Shown here piece after piece: positions 9,483 to 17,337 of a DNA stretch of 34,133 bases. The stretch is from Candidatus Didemnitutus sp. (GTDB taxonomy: Bacteria; Verrucomicrobiota; Verrucomicrobiia; Opitutales; Opitutaceae). The DNA is taken from the NCBI GenBank assembly GCA_030681265.1, contig JAUXXD010000138.1, positions 1 to 34,133 of the forward strand, read 5' to 3'. A model generated the notes under the pieces. The model was not told where the DNA came from and ran no database searches. It saw only the letters and a program-made list of their open reading frames with translations. The position numbers and the translations under genes are program-made. Each line of letters begins with the position of its first letter. Positions within the stretch are counted from its first letter, which is position 1.

Positions 9483-10835
9483 ATGCGCACACCCGCACCT
9501 CTCCGCTTCCCCCCCAATTTCGTCTGGGGCACCGCTACCGCCGCCGCCCAAATCGAAGGCGCCGCCCGGACCGACGGAAAATCCGAATCCGTCTGGGACC
9601 GTTTCGCCCGCCGCCCCGGCGCGGTGTTCAACGGCGACACCCTCGACATAGCCTGCGACCACTACCATCGCTTCGATCAGGATTTCGCCCTGATGGCGCG
9701 CCTCGGCATCAAACACTACCGGCTCTCCCTCGCCTGGCCGCGCCTCATCCCCTGCGGCGATGCAACCATCAACCAACGCGGTATCGATTTCTACCACCGG
9801 CTGTTCGATTCGCTCGAAAAACACGGCATCACGCCGTGGGTGACCCTGTTTCACTGGGACTTGCCGCAAGCACTCGAAGCGCAAGGCGGCTGGCGTTCAC
9901 GCGTCGTGCCCGAAGCCTTCGCCCGCTATGCCGACGTCGCCGTCAAGGCCTTCGGCTCCCGCGTGAAAAACTGGATCACGCTCAACGAAATTCGCTGCTT
10001 CACCGTGCACGGCTACGCCGGACTTGGCAAAGCACCCGGTGCCGCCGAGGCCCCCGGCGTCGTTAACCAAACCATCCACCACGCCCTCGTGTGCCACGGT
10101 CACGCCGTCCGCGCCGTGCGCGAACACGGCGGCCGCGGCGCCCGCGTCGGTCTCACGGACAATTGCGAGACCGTCATTCCCTTCACGGAAACCGCGCCCG
10201 ACATCGCTGCAGCGCGCGCACACTTCGTCGAGACGAACCAGTCCATTCTCGGCGCAATCTACGGCGGGGGATATGCCCCCGCCTACCTGCGCCGTTGCGG
10301 CGCAGACCGTCCGCGCGTCACCCGTGGCGACTTTGCCCTCATCAGCCTCCCCACGGATTTTCTCGGCCTCAACATATACACCGGCCTGACGGTGCGCCGC
10401 GGAAAAAACGGCAAGCCGGAACGCGTGCTCGCCTCCCCCAGTTACCCGAAAACCGACAGCCCGTGGCTCGAACTCGCGCCGCGCGCCCTCTATTGGGGCC
10501 CGCGTCTCGCCGCTGAAGTTTACGGCGTGAAAAATATCTACATCACGGAAAATGGCTGCGGCTACAACGACGACCAAGTGGTCAAGGGCGAGTGCCAGGA
10601 CCTGCACCGCGTCGAATACCTACGCAGCTACCTCAAGGAACTGCACCGCGCCATGCAGGACCGCACCCCCGTGCGCGGCTACTTTCTCTGGTCATTCCTC
10701 GATAATTTTGAATGGGCTGATGGCTACACCCGCCGCTTCGGAATCGTGCACAACGACTTCAAGACCCAGCAGCGCACGCCGAAAATGAGCGCCCATTGGT
10801 ATGCCCGCGTCGTCGCCGACAACGCGCTGCTCTGA
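9483..10835 (+). CDS. Glycoside hydrolase family 1 beta-glucosidase (cytoplasmic) with NEI active-site variant
   Basis: A 450-residue retaining beta-glycosidase without a signal peptide, so cytoplasmic. It starts with the family's [18 protein letters not shown] (residues 9-26). [13 protein letters not shown] (78-90) and [11 protein letters not shown] (121-131) follow. The acid/base Glu is E169, but the usual TxNEP reads TLNEI, with Ile170 in place of Pro. The nucleophile is E356 in YITENG, and W-containing [12 protein letters not shown] near the C-terminus builds the glucose site. It shares a transcript with LacI (8-base gap). It would cleave imported cellobiose- or laminaribiose-like products to glucose. 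6-Phospho-specific GH1 is unlikely, as no phosphotransferase gene is nearby. Confidence 0.93.
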   Translation: MRTPAPLRFPPNFVWGTATAAAQIEGAARTDGKSESVWDRFARRPGAVFNGDTLDIACDHYHRFDQDFALMARLGIKHYRLSLAWPRLIPCGDATINQRGIDFYHRLFDSLEKHGITPWVTLFHWDLPQALEAQGGWRSRVVPEAFARYADVAVKAFGSRVKNWITLNEIRCFTVHGYAGLGKAPGAAEAPGVVNQTIHHALVCHGHAVRAVREHGGRGARVGLTDNCETVIPFTETAPDIAAARAHFVETNQSILGAIYGGGYAPAYLRRCGADRPRVTRGDFALISLPTDFLGLNIYTGLTVRRGKNGKPERVLASPSYPKTDSPWLELAPRALYWGPRLAAEVYGVKNIYITENGCGYNDDQVVKGECQDLHRVEYLRSYLKELHRAMQDRTPVRGYFLWSFLDNFEWADGYTRRFGIVHNDFKTQQRTPKMSAHWYARVVADNALL

Positions 10836-10862
10836 GCGCGCATGACGCCCTTTTGCCTTGCG

Positions 10863-10885
10863 ACGGTGCGCTGAGTGCCGTTTTT
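10863..10885 (+). terminator. Possible terminator of the LacI-GH1 unit
   Basis: ACGGTGC (10863-10869) pairs with GTGCCGT (10875-10881), including two G-T pairs, with a five-base loop, and runs into five T (10881-10885). It lies 28 bases after the GH1 stop and 45 before purA. The stem is modest, so confidence is limited. Confidence 0.4.
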
Positions 10886-10930
10886 GCTTTCCGGCAACTG
10901 GGACTCGTTCCTCTGGCTGCCGCACCTCGC

Positions 10931-12454
10931 ATGTCGCTCACGCCCTTTCGCAGTCAGTTGATCGCCGACGTCGGCATTTCCTTCGGTGACGAAGGCAAAG
11001 GCCGCCTCATCCCAGAGCTCGTGCAAGAATTACACGGCACGCCCGCCGCGGTCTCCGTCGTCTTCAAAGTCAACGGCGGTTCCAACTCCGGCCACACCGC
11101 CGGCGGCATTAAACTCAACCTTCTGCCCGCGGGCGTCGTCGAAAAAAGCGTCGCGCATCTCGCCATCGGGGCCGGCGTCGTCGCCGATCCGCGTAAAATT
11201 CTCTGGGAAGCCCAACCGCTCGAATGCAAAGGCTACGCCATCTTCAGCCGGCTCGTCGTCGATGAACGCGCGATGGTTTCCGATTTTTCGCACCGCCTGC
11301 TCGACCTCGCGTGGGAAGACTACCGCGTCAACGTCCTGCAGGAAGAAGCGCGCGGCTCCACCGGGCGCGGCATCACGCCCGCCTACCAGGACGAAACCGG
11401 CCAGTGGCAAATCACGTTCGCCGACTTCCTCGGCGGTCCGAATTTCTTCGCGCGCAAACTTGCCGCGCGCGCCGATCGCGCGTTGCGCACGATTCAACAC
11501 GTCTGCCAGGTCAGCCCTGCAACGTGGGACACGTTTTTCGACAAGCTTTCCGCGGCGGAAGCCAAGGCCAACGCCGAAGCGGTCGCGATGGGACTTTTTC
11601 AACCGGCCGACTTCGATTTCAGCGCGTTTCGCGGCCAGGAACCGTTCACGCTCAATCTCGCCGAACTCACCCGCGTTTATTGGGAAGCCGGACAAGCGCT
11701 CCGCGCCAACATCGGCGAAGTCCGCGAACTCGTGCTGCGTGAACTCGCCCAAGGCCGCTCCATCGTCGGCGAATTCGGTCAAGCCTACTGGCTCGATAAA
11801 CGGCACGGTTTCTCGCCGAACGTCACCGCCTCGCACACCTTCACCCCGGAGTTTTTCGAGAGCGCCGGCATCCCCGTGCAATCGATTCACACCTTCGCCG
11901 TCGCGAAAGCCTACGACACCAAAGTCGGCACGCACACCTTCCTCACGCAGATGGAGGACGCGCATCCGCTCTGCCAGAAGTTGAAGCAAATCGAATTCGG
12001 CACCGTCACCGGCCGCCAACGTATGGTTGGTTGGTATGATGCGGTCGAAAAAGGCGACGCGCTGCGCTACGGGGGATTTCAGGATTTGATGATCAACAAA
12101 ATCGACGCGCTTGCCGGCGCGGACGAATTGCTCATCTGCACGGCCTACGAAGACGCGTCCGGGCAACGCTACGCTCATGTGCCGCGCAACGAGGCGCTGC
12201 GCCGCACGCTGCGTCCGGTTTATTCACGACATGCCGGTTGGCGTGAAGACATCTCGTCCGTGCGCCGTTTCGCTGATTTGCCCCGCGCCGCGCAATGCTA
12301 CGCGGCGGCGATGATGCGCAGTTTACTTGCCGTGGCCTATGGCGCCAACTTGCCCGCGGAGTTGCCAAATTTGCGCTTCCTCGGCGTCGGCCCGCAACCC
12401 TCGCAAATCATCAAAGACGTGCCCTCGACGCGCGACTTACTTTCGCTCCAGTAA
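10931..12454 (+). CDS. purA: Adenylosuccinate synthetase, long divergent form
   Basis: Joins IMP and aspartate using GTP to give adenylosuccinate, the first step to AMP. The P-loop reads SFGDEGKGR (residues 18-25), with catalytic Asp20 retained. NGGSNSGHT supplies His55. [12 protein letters not shown] corresponds to the IMP-binding segment and [16 protein letters not shown] to the switch/Asp loop. At 507 residues it is about 75 longer than the usual 430, mostly from extra sequence in the middle (about residues 200-260), and the family's EGAQG is changed to EFGQA. The GPDR-type C-terminal motif reads VGPQPSQ. The ATG at 10931 is right before the first strand; an upstream in-frame extension lacks family similarity. 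I see no sign of decay. PurZ is unlikely because Asp20 is present. Confidence 0.88.
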   Translation: MSLTPFRSQLIADVGISFGDEGKGRLIPELVQELHGTPAAVSVVFKVNGGSNSGHTAGGIKLNLLPAGVVEKSVAHLAIGAGVVADPRKILWEAQPLECKGYAIFSRLVVDERAMVSDFSHRLLDLAWEDYRVNVLQEEARGSTGRGITPAYQDETGQWQITFADFLGGPNFFARKLAARADRALRTIQHVCQVSPATWDTFFDKLSAAEAKANAEAVAMGLFQPADFDFSAFRGQEPFTLNLAELTRVYWEAGQALRANIGEVRELVLRELAQGRSIVGEFGQAYWLDKRHGFSPNVTASHTFTPEFFESAGIPVQSIHTFAVAKAYDTKVGTHTFLTQMEDAHPLCQKLKQIEFGTVTGRQRMVGWYDAVEKGDALRYGGFQDLMINKIDALAGADELLICTAYEDASGQRYAHVPRNEALRRTLRPVYSRHAGWREDISSVRRFADLPRAAQCYAAAMMRSLLAVAYGANLPAELPNLRFLGVGPQPSQIIKDVPSTRDLLSLQ

Positions 12455-12458
12455 AGAT

Positions 12459-12478
12459 CCCCGGAGCAAGCTCCGGGG
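12459..12478. repeat. GC-rich palindrome after purA
   Basis: A 20-base palindrome, CCCCGGAGC-AA-GCTCCGGGG, begins 4 bases after the purA stop. It could end the purA mRNA as a hairpin, though no T-run follows. GCTCCGGGGCATTA at its right side recurs as GCTCCGGGGTATTA at 12587-12600 beside a decayed palindrome. Confidence 0.7.
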
Positions 12479-12504
12479 CATTACCGAAAACAGTCCCATC
12501 ACAT

Positions 12505-12564
12505 GTGGGAGCGAGCTTGCTCGCGACTCAGGCCGTAGCTTGTCGCGAGCAAGCTCGCTCCCAC
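12505..12564. repeat. REPIN-like element: Pseudomonas-type REP sequences as a perfect inverted pair
   Basis: The 22-base left arm (12505-12526) starts GTGGGAGCGAGCTTGC and ends TCGCGA. Its exact reverse complement occupies 12543-12564. The 16-base spacer is 12527-12542. GTGGGAGC...TTGCTCGCGA is the consensus of extragenic palindromic (REP) sequences known from Pseudomonas, where paired copies are called REPINs and are mobilised by RAYT (TnpA-REP) transposases. No RAYT gene is in this window. The pair is flanked by near-identical 14-base direct repeats (12470-12483, 12587-12600). Confidence 0.85.
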
Positions 12565-12586
12565 CCTTTAATCCAAGCCGGAACGA

Positions 12587-12600
12587 GCTCCGGGGTATTA
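12587..12600. repeat. Second copy of the GCTCCGGGG(C/T)ATTA repeat
   Basis: It differs by one base from 12470-12483 and is in the same orientation. Together the two copies bracket the REPIN-like element. Its own left palindrome arm (CCGGAACGA) has decayed. Confidence 0.65.
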
Positions 12601-12614
12601 GACCCAAAGGGAAT

Positions 12615-12642
12615 AAAAAAGCCGGGCGGCCCTGCCCGGCTT
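12615..12642 (-). terminator. Intrinsic terminator of the leftward manC-to-HTH gene chain
   Basis: AAGCCGGGC (12619-12627) pairs with GCCCGGCTT (12634-12642) over a six-base loop. Read leftward, the stem runs straight into six T (12620-12615). This is a textbook rho-independent terminator, 24 bases after the stop codon of the small HTH gene. Confidence 0.85.
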
Positions 12643-12666
12643 GAAACTTTAAACTAAGTCCGAAAC

Positions 12667-13032
12667 TCAGGCGCGTTTTTTGACGAGGCCGAGCTCTTTC
12701 TTGATGTTCTGGACACTCGGCAGCGAGATGCCCAACGCCTTCGCGATTTGGGTGCCCGTCTTGCCTTCGTTCACGAGGCCCTTGAGCTTTTGTTTAAGCT
12801 CAGGCGTGATCGTGGCGCGCGGTTTACGACCAGTGCTCTTAGGAGCAGCGGAGGCCGAACTGGAAGAGCCGCCGACCGCAGCACGTAGTGCATCAATGAA
12901 CGAATTCATCGACTTAAAGCCATGCTTGGCGGGAAGCGCGAGCAGCTTGCTATTCAAGCCGGCTATCTCTTTCTCCAATTTCGCCAATTGCAGCTGATAC
13001 TGTTTAATTTTCTGTAGTTTATCGGTAACCAT
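12667..13032 (-). CDS. Small coiled-coil/helix-turn-helix DNA-binding protein
   Basis: A 121-residue basic protein I cannot name. Residues 1-35 are a Lys/Gln/Leu-rich amphipathic helix likely to form a coiled coil (DKLQKIKQYQLQLAKLEKEI). A short helical segment (MNSFIDALRAA) follows, then a Ser/Ala linker (about 58-68) with the basic GRKPRATI. The C-terminus (about 78-121) is a resolvase/Hin-like HTH: ELKQKLKGLVNEGKTGTQIA, KALGISLPSVQNI. Coiled coil, flexible linker and small DNA-binding module resembles the architecture of H-NS-like nucleoid proteins, without evident homology. ATG 13032 is preferred over 13068, which would place the operator palindrome inside the gene. It has an AAGG motif 8 bases before the start, the nearest thing to a Shine-Dalgarno in the window. 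It follows folC by 72 bases and ends before a strong terminator. Confidence 0.75.
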   Translation of the reverse strand: MVTDKLQKIKQYQLQLAKLEKEIAGLNSKLLALPAKHGFKSMNSFIDALRAAVGGSSSSASAAPKSTGRKPRATITPELKQKLKGLVNEGKTGTQIAKALGISLPSVQNIKKELGLVKKRA

Positions 13033-13042
13033 AAAATCAACC

Positions 13043-13060
13043 TTATGCCAGTTGGCATAA
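13043..13060. promoter_or_regulatory. Perfect palindrome before the HTH gene, probable operator
   Basis: TTATGCCA-GT-TGGCATAA is an 18-base palindrome centred about 20 bases before the HTH start. Read leftward it falls within the 17-base spacer of a weak TTGCCT/TAAGGT promoter. A second palindrome, ATCGCG-TC-CGCGAT, lies at 13077-13090. Both positions suit autoregulation. Confidence 0.6.
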
Positions 13061-13104
13061 TTAGGCAAGAAACTACATCGCGTCCGCGATACCCTGCTCT
13101 TACA

Positions 13105-14412
13105 CTACATATCTTGCAGATTCCCCTCTCCTGCGCCGCGTTGTGGATCGATGCGCGCCAAGATCTCGCCGAGCAGGTAAATGGAACCCGTTACCACCAC
13201 CATATCTTCCGGCCCTCCCGCGGTGCATGAGTGCGCATTCGGGAAAAGTTGTTCGAGCGTCGAACGTTGGAAGCGCGGCAACGCTTCCGGCGCAATCAAC
13301 GCCTCCATCTCGGCATAACTTAAAGCGCGCGGTTGCTGCGGCGGCACCAAATGAACTTCGCGACCGTAGCGACAGATGACATCGAGCAACGCACGCGCGC
13401 GATATTCGCCCAGCACACCGGTAATGATCACCGGCTTGCGTCCAGTTTCCGCCACCAGCCGATGCAAATTATTCTCCAACACCTGCGCGCCTTCGGGATT
13501 ATGCGAGGAATCAAGAATCAACTGCCGACCGCCGATCTCCGTGCGCTCCCATCGTCCCGGCCAACACACGCGTTGCAATCCCAGTGCAGTCGTGGCCGCA
13601 TCAACCTGGGGAAACCGTAAACTCAACAAACGCGCAATCAGCGTCGCCGTCGCGGCATTCCATCGCTGATAATCTCCTTCGAGATTGGTCGTCGGATACG
13701 CGCCCAGATCCTCACCGAAGATTTCGCGCACCGAGTAAACCGGCGCATGTCGCGCCCGCGCAATCGCCCGGATGGCTTGCTCCGCCTCCGCCGGCACGCG
13801 CCCCAACACGAGCGGACGTCCGGCCTTGATGATGCCGGCTTTCTCCGTCGCGATCTTGGTCACGTTGTCGCCGAGTTGCTCGATGTGATCGAGACCGATT
13901 GACGAGATCGCCGTCACTTCCGGTTGCACGACATTGGTGGCATCGAGACGTCCGCCGAGTCCGACTTCAATCACCGCCACATCCACGGCGTGTCGCGCAA
14001 ATTGCAGAAACGCCATGCCGGTCATGAATTCAAAAAAACTGGGGAAATCATCCGGTCCCGTTTCACCGATTCGCTCCGCGAACGGACAAAGTTCGTTCAC
14101 GTAAGCGACGATTTCTGCCTCGCTCAATTGGCGGCGGTCGACTTGCACGCGTTCGCCGAGTTTGACCAAGTGCGGCGATGTATAAAGTCCGGTGCGCAAT
14201 CCCGCAGTGCGCAAAATTGCTTCCGTCATCGCCGAGACCGAGCCTTTTCCATTGGTGCCGGCGATGTGCACAACCGGATACTGCCGCTCCGGATGCCCGA
14301 GCGCCGCCGCCAGCGTGCGCATGCGGTCGATGCCGAACTTCACTCCCGCCGTCTTTAGCGCGTAGAGGTATTCCGTGGTCGCCGGGTAATCGGCGAAACG
14401 CTGCGACGCCAT
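13105..14412 (-). CDS. folC: Folylpolyglutamate synthase / dihydrofolate synthase
   Basis: ATP-dependent Mur-ligase-like enzyme adding glutamate to dihydropteroate and folates. It has 435 residues, the family's usual length. YPVVHIAGTNGKGS contains the P-loop GTNGKGS at 52-58. LYTSPHLVKLGERV and the later VIEVGLGGRLDATN are folate/Mg-site signatures. ISSIGLDHIEQLG follows, with the C-terminal domain containing ILDSSHNPEGAQ. Start ATG 14412 is 10 bases after the accD stop. The accD-folC order is common in bacteria. Confidence 0.96.
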   Translation of the reverse strand: MASQRFADYPATTEYLYALKTAGVKFGIDRMRTLAAALGHPERQYPVVHIAGTNGKGSVSAMTEAILRTAGLRTGLYTSPHLVKLGERVQVDRRQLSEAEIVAYVNELCPFAERIGETGPDDFPSFFEFMTGMAFLQFARHAVDVAVIEVGLGGRLDATNVVQPEVTAISSIGLDHIEQLGDNVTKIATEKAGIIKAGRPLVLGRVPAEAEQAIRAIARARHAPVYSVREIFGEDLGAYPTTNLEGDYQRWNAATATLIARLLSLRFPQVDAATTALGLQRVCWPGRWERTEIGGRQLILDSSHNPEGAQVLENNLHRLVAETGRKPVIITGVLGEYRARALLDVICRYGREVHLVPPQQPRALSYAEMEALIAPEALPRFQRSTLEQLFPNAHSCTAGGPEDMVVVTGSIYLLGEILARIDPQRGAGEGNLQDM

Positions 14413-14422
14413 GGCGGAGAAG

Positions 14423-15319
14423 CTACTCGGCGGCAGCCTTGGCCGCTTCGGAGCGCTTGGTCGATGCAGGGACCCGCTTCGTCTTCACGAAGAGAGCCTG
14501 CAAATAATCACGCAGCGCATCGCGCATCGCGGTGCGCGGCACAATTTGGTCGATCAAGCCATGCTTGAGCAAAAACTCCGCCGTTTGAAAACCGGGTGGC
14601 AAGGTTTGCTTGGTCGTTTCTTTGATCACGCGCGCCCCAGCAAAACCGATCATCGCGCCCGGCTCGGCGATAATCACATCGCCCAACGTCGCAAAACTCG
14701 CCGTCACGCCACCGGTCGTCGGATGCGTCAACACCGAGATAAACGGCAACCTGGCCTCCGCGAGACGCCCGAGCGCGGCACTCGTTTTTGCCATCTGCAT
14801 CAAACTGTAAATGCCTTCCTGCATGCGTGCGCCGCCTGACGAGCTGACGATGATGCAGGGGATTTTCTTCTTCAGCGCCCGCTCAATTGCGCGCGTGATT
14901 TTTTCCCCAACTGCGGCACCCATCGCGCCGCCGCAAAAACGAAAATCCATCACCGCCAGCGAAACGGAAATCTGGTGTATCTTGCCCGTGCCGCAAATCA
15001 CCGCTTCCGGTAGACCGCTGTCTTTCTCGTATTTCTTGAGACGATCCGTGTAGGCGGCGGAATCGACGAATTTGAGCGGATCGGCCGATTTGACCGCTGC
15101 GTCGTGTTCCTGAAACGTGCCTTCATCGAGCAATCCCGCAATGCGGGCGCGCGAACCGATCGGAAAATGGTGTCCGCTCGCGGGCACCACCATCAAGTTG
15201 GCCGCCAAGTCTTTATTGAAGATAATCTCTCCAGACAGCGGGCATTTCGTCCACAATCCCTCAGGGATGTTCTTCTTCTTCTTGGGCGTTGCTAACTTAG
15301 GTTTGGAAAAATGAGTCAT
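14423..15319 (-). CDS. accD: Acetyl-CoA carboxylase carboxyltransferase subunit beta, zinc ribbon degenerate
   Basis: A 298-residue beta subunit that transfers CO2 from biotin to acetyl-CoA, giving malonyl-CoA for fatty acid synthesis; it needs an AccA partner, not in the window. The crotonase-fold body is intact ([56 protein letters not shown]). The N-terminal domain aligns with the family's four-Cys zinc ribbon (LWTKCPxCGEII...CPxCGHHF), but the positions read C26, S29, V45 and S48. Only one ligand remains, although the surrounding residues are conserved. The reading was checked on the bases. The downstream gene folC starts 10 bases on; ComF-like lies 8 bases upstream. Confidence 0.95.
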   Translation of the reverse strand: MTHFSKPKLATPKKKKNIPEGLWTKCPLSGEIIFNKDLAANLMVVPASGHHFPIGSRARIAGLLDEGTFQEHDAAVKSADPLKFVDSAAYTDRLKKYEKDSGLPEAVICGTGKIHQISVSLAVMDFRFCGGAMGAAVGEKITRAIERALKKKIPCIIVSSSGGARMQEGIYSLMQMAKTSAALGRLAEARLPFISVLTHPTTGGVTASFATLGDVIIAEPGAMIGFAGARVIKETTKQTLPPGFQTAEFLLKHGLIDQIVPRTAMRDALRDYLQALFVKTKRVPASTKRSEAAKAAAE

Positions 15320-15327
15320 GGGCGCGA

Positions 15328-16062
15328 TCAGCCGTGACCAAATGTGACGACGTCGAGGTTCACTGCGCCAGCTTTCCGCAGGACTGCGGCGCAGGCGTTG
15401 AGAGTGGAACCGGTTGTGAAGACGTCATCAATGAGTAGGTAATGCTGGGCCGGATTTATGACCACCCCCGCCGCCAATGAAAAGGCATTTCTGAGGTTCT
15501 GCTGGCGGGTCTCCCGATCAAAATGCGTTTGCGATAAGGTGTCGATCGAGCGCACGAGCAACTCTGCGACCACCGCGCGTCCTTCCGTGGCGCGGACCGC
15601 CGCCTCGGCGAGCAACAAACTCTGGTTGTAGCGTCGCTCGCGCAGTTTCCGCGGATGCAGCGGCACCGGCACGATGCACTTGCCCACCAGAAAATCGACA
15701 TAGCCCGGCGCGCGACGCATCAGCGTCACCACATCCTCCAACACGTGCAGGCCGTGATGGTATTTCAACGCGTGCACGAGCGCCCGCCCGCTGCCCTTGA
15801 GCAGAATCGCCGTTTTCCCTTCGCCGAAATGCGGCATCAATGCTTCGCAGTGGGTGCACAGGCGATTAGCCAACATCTCGCCGTAATAGGGATGCCCGCA
15901 AGTTGAGCAATGCGGCGGCACCACGACATGCAACTCCGGCGTGCAACGCGTGCACACGTGACGCAGCGCGCCCTCCTCCACTTTATCGCCACACGCCACG
16001 CAAGCGCGCGGAAAAATAACCTCCAGCGTGTCGCGAACGAATTGGCGGGCGGCGGTTTTCAT
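15328..16062 (-). CDS. ComF-family phosphoribosyltransferase-like protein
   Basis: A 244-residue protein with CVACGDK and CTRC then CSTCG and CTHCEA, two CxxC zinc-binding pairs in the N-terminal third. A type I phosphoribosyltransferase domain follows: [31 protein letters not shown], and the PRPP-binding [17 protein letters not shown]. ComF proteins are linked to DNA uptake during natural transformation in competent bacteria, though many species keep them with unknown roles. The gene sits in a tight chain: 6 bases after truA, 8 before accD. The pilus ATPase gene elsewhere in this window makes competence possible, but no other com gene is visible. Confidence 0.9.
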   Translation of the reverse strand: MKTAARQFVRDTLEVIFPRACVACGDKVEEGALRHVCTRCTPELHVVVPPHCSTCGHPYYGEMLANRLCTHCEALMPHFGEGKTAILLKGSGRALVHALKYHHGLHVLEDVVTLMRRAPGYVDFLVGKCIVPVPLHPRKLRERRYNQSLLLAEAAVRATEGRAVVAELLVRSIDTLSQTHFDRETRQQNLRNAFSLAAGVVINPAQHYLLIDDVFTTGSTLNACAAVLRKAGAVNLDVVTFGHG

Positions 16063-16068
16063 CGGGCT

Positions 16069-16824
16069 TCAATAAAACACGCGCACCAGAAACAAGCCTT
16101 GCGGCGGCGCCGTTTGCACCCGCGCCACGCGTTTGGCGTCGCGCAGCATTCGGCCGACGTCGGCCACGGCAAGTTTGCCGAGTCCGACATGAACCAGCGC
16201 ACCCGTGAGGCTGCGCACCATCTTGTAGAGGAAACCGTCCGCCTCGAACACAAAGCGCACGCGGCGACCACGCCGCCGAATCTCCAACCGCCGCAGATGG
16301 CGCACCGTCGTCTCGCGCTCCGTGCCGCCCTCGGCCGAAAACGCCTTGAAGTCATGCTTACCGCGCAGCAGCGCCGCCGCCGCTTCCACCGCGGCCCAAT
16401 CCATCTCCCACCCGATTGCCCAACAGTAGGGCAACGTAAACGGATCCGGTTCGCCGAGGAAAATTTCGTAATGGTAAATTTTCCCGCGCGCCGCAAACCG
16501 CGCATGAAAATCCGCCGGCGCAGGGCGCAACGACTGGAGTTGGATTGTGCGCGGCAAACCCGTCTGCATTGCGCGCCGCAGTTTCTCCGCGCCGTGCGGC
16601 CAGACCGCGTCAAAATGAAAAACTTGCGCGCGCGCATGCACGCCCGCGTCGGTGCGTCCGCTGCCGTGCACCCGCGTGTCCGTTTTCAATACCTTGGCCA
16701 GACTCCGCTCGATCACATCCTGAATCGCATCGCCGCTCGCCTGACTCTGCCATCCGGTGAAGCGCGTGCCGTCGTAGCTACAGACGCATTTCCAACGGGT
16801 TGGTTGAGCGGACGCGGTTTTCAC
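16069..16824 (-). CDS. truA: tRNA pseudouridine synthase A
   Basis: Converts uridines 38-40 of the tRNA anticodon arm to pseudouridine. It has 251 residues, the usual size. VCSYDGTRFTGWQ near the N-terminus, the catalytic Asp in GSGRTDAGVHA, and FHFDAVW follow the family order. The middle FxARGKIYHYEI and the C-terminal FLYKMVRSLTGALVHVG match too. The start is GTG at 16824, as no ATG precedes the first strand. It lies 11 bases after ruvX and 6 before the ComF-like gene. Confidence 0.96.
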   Translation of the reverse strand: MKTASAQPTRWKCVCSYDGTRFTGWQSQASGDAIQDVIERSLAKVLKTDTRVHGSGRTDAGVHARAQVFHFDAVWPHGAEKLRRAMQTGLPRTIQLQSLRPAPADFHARFAARGKIYHYEIFLGEPDPFTLPYCWAIGWEMDWAAVEAAAALLRGKHDFKAFSAEGGTERETTVRHLRRLEIRRRGRRVRFVFEADGFLYKMVRSLTGALVHVGLGKLAVADVGRMLRDAKRVARVQTAPPQGLFLVRVFY

Positions 16825-16835
16825 GGGACGAAAAA

Positions 16836-17264
16836 TTACGCTTCGGGCAAAGTGGGCGGAAATTTCTGATCGAGAAAATCCTGCAAAATGATCGTGGCGG
16901 CGCGAGAATCAATCACGCCGCTCCCGCGCACGTCGCGACGGTCTTTTTTGCTGATGGTCGACTCGGCAGCGTAACTCGTGAGCGTCTCGTCCACGCGGTG
17001 CACGGGCAGTTGGAAACGGGCGGTCAATTCCTCCACAAACGCATCGACCTCGGCCGCCTTGAAACCGACGGAGCCGTCCATGTTGTAAGGATAACCGACC
17101 ACCAAATCGGTGATACGCCGCTGCCGGATGACGTCGGCGATCCTCGCCCAATGCATGGCGCTCGTCGCGTCGAGCACGGCAGGTAACGGCGTGGCGACAC
17201 CGACTTCATCGCCGTAAGCGAGGCCGATGCGCTTGGTGCCGTAATCGAGACCGAGACAACGCAT
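16836..17264 (-). CDS. ruvX: YqgF/RuvX family putative Holliday junction resolvase / pre-16S rRNA nuclease
   Basis: A 142-residue RNase-H-fold protein. The N-terminal strand LGLDYGTKRIGLAYGDE carries the first acidic residue. VVGYPYNMDGS, VDETLTS and the C-terminal IDSRAATIILQDFL supply the remaining catalytic positions. In E. coli the homologue processes the 16S rRNA 5' end; resolvase activity has also been reported in the family. ATG 17264 begins right at the first strand. It precedes truA by 11 bases and follows manC by 73. Confidence 0.94.
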   Translation of the reverse strand: MRCLGLDYGTKRIGLAYGDEVGVATPLPAVLDATSAMHWARIADVIRQRRITDLVVGYPYNMDGSVGFKAAEVDAFVEELTARFQLPVHRVDETLTSYAAESTISKKDRRDVRGSGVIDSRAATIILQDFLDQKFPPTLPEA

Positions 17265-17337
17265 GATCGAAAAGGGAAAGCGCGCGGACCGCTAGGCCGC
17301 GAATGATCGCACGAATCGTAGACGCGTCACGCTCATG

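Noticed and set aside
11030-12178. 382-codon open frame antisense to purA
   Set aside because: Compositional shadow; purA has the complete order of family motifs.
10931-12454. PurZ (2-aminoadenylosuccinate synthetase) instead of PurA
   Set aside because: PurZ enzymes replace the catalytic P-loop Asp; here Asp20 is present, and no phage genes are nearby.
12459-12600. CRISPR array
   Set aside because: Repeats are inverted, too few and without equal spacers; they fit a REP/REPIN structure.
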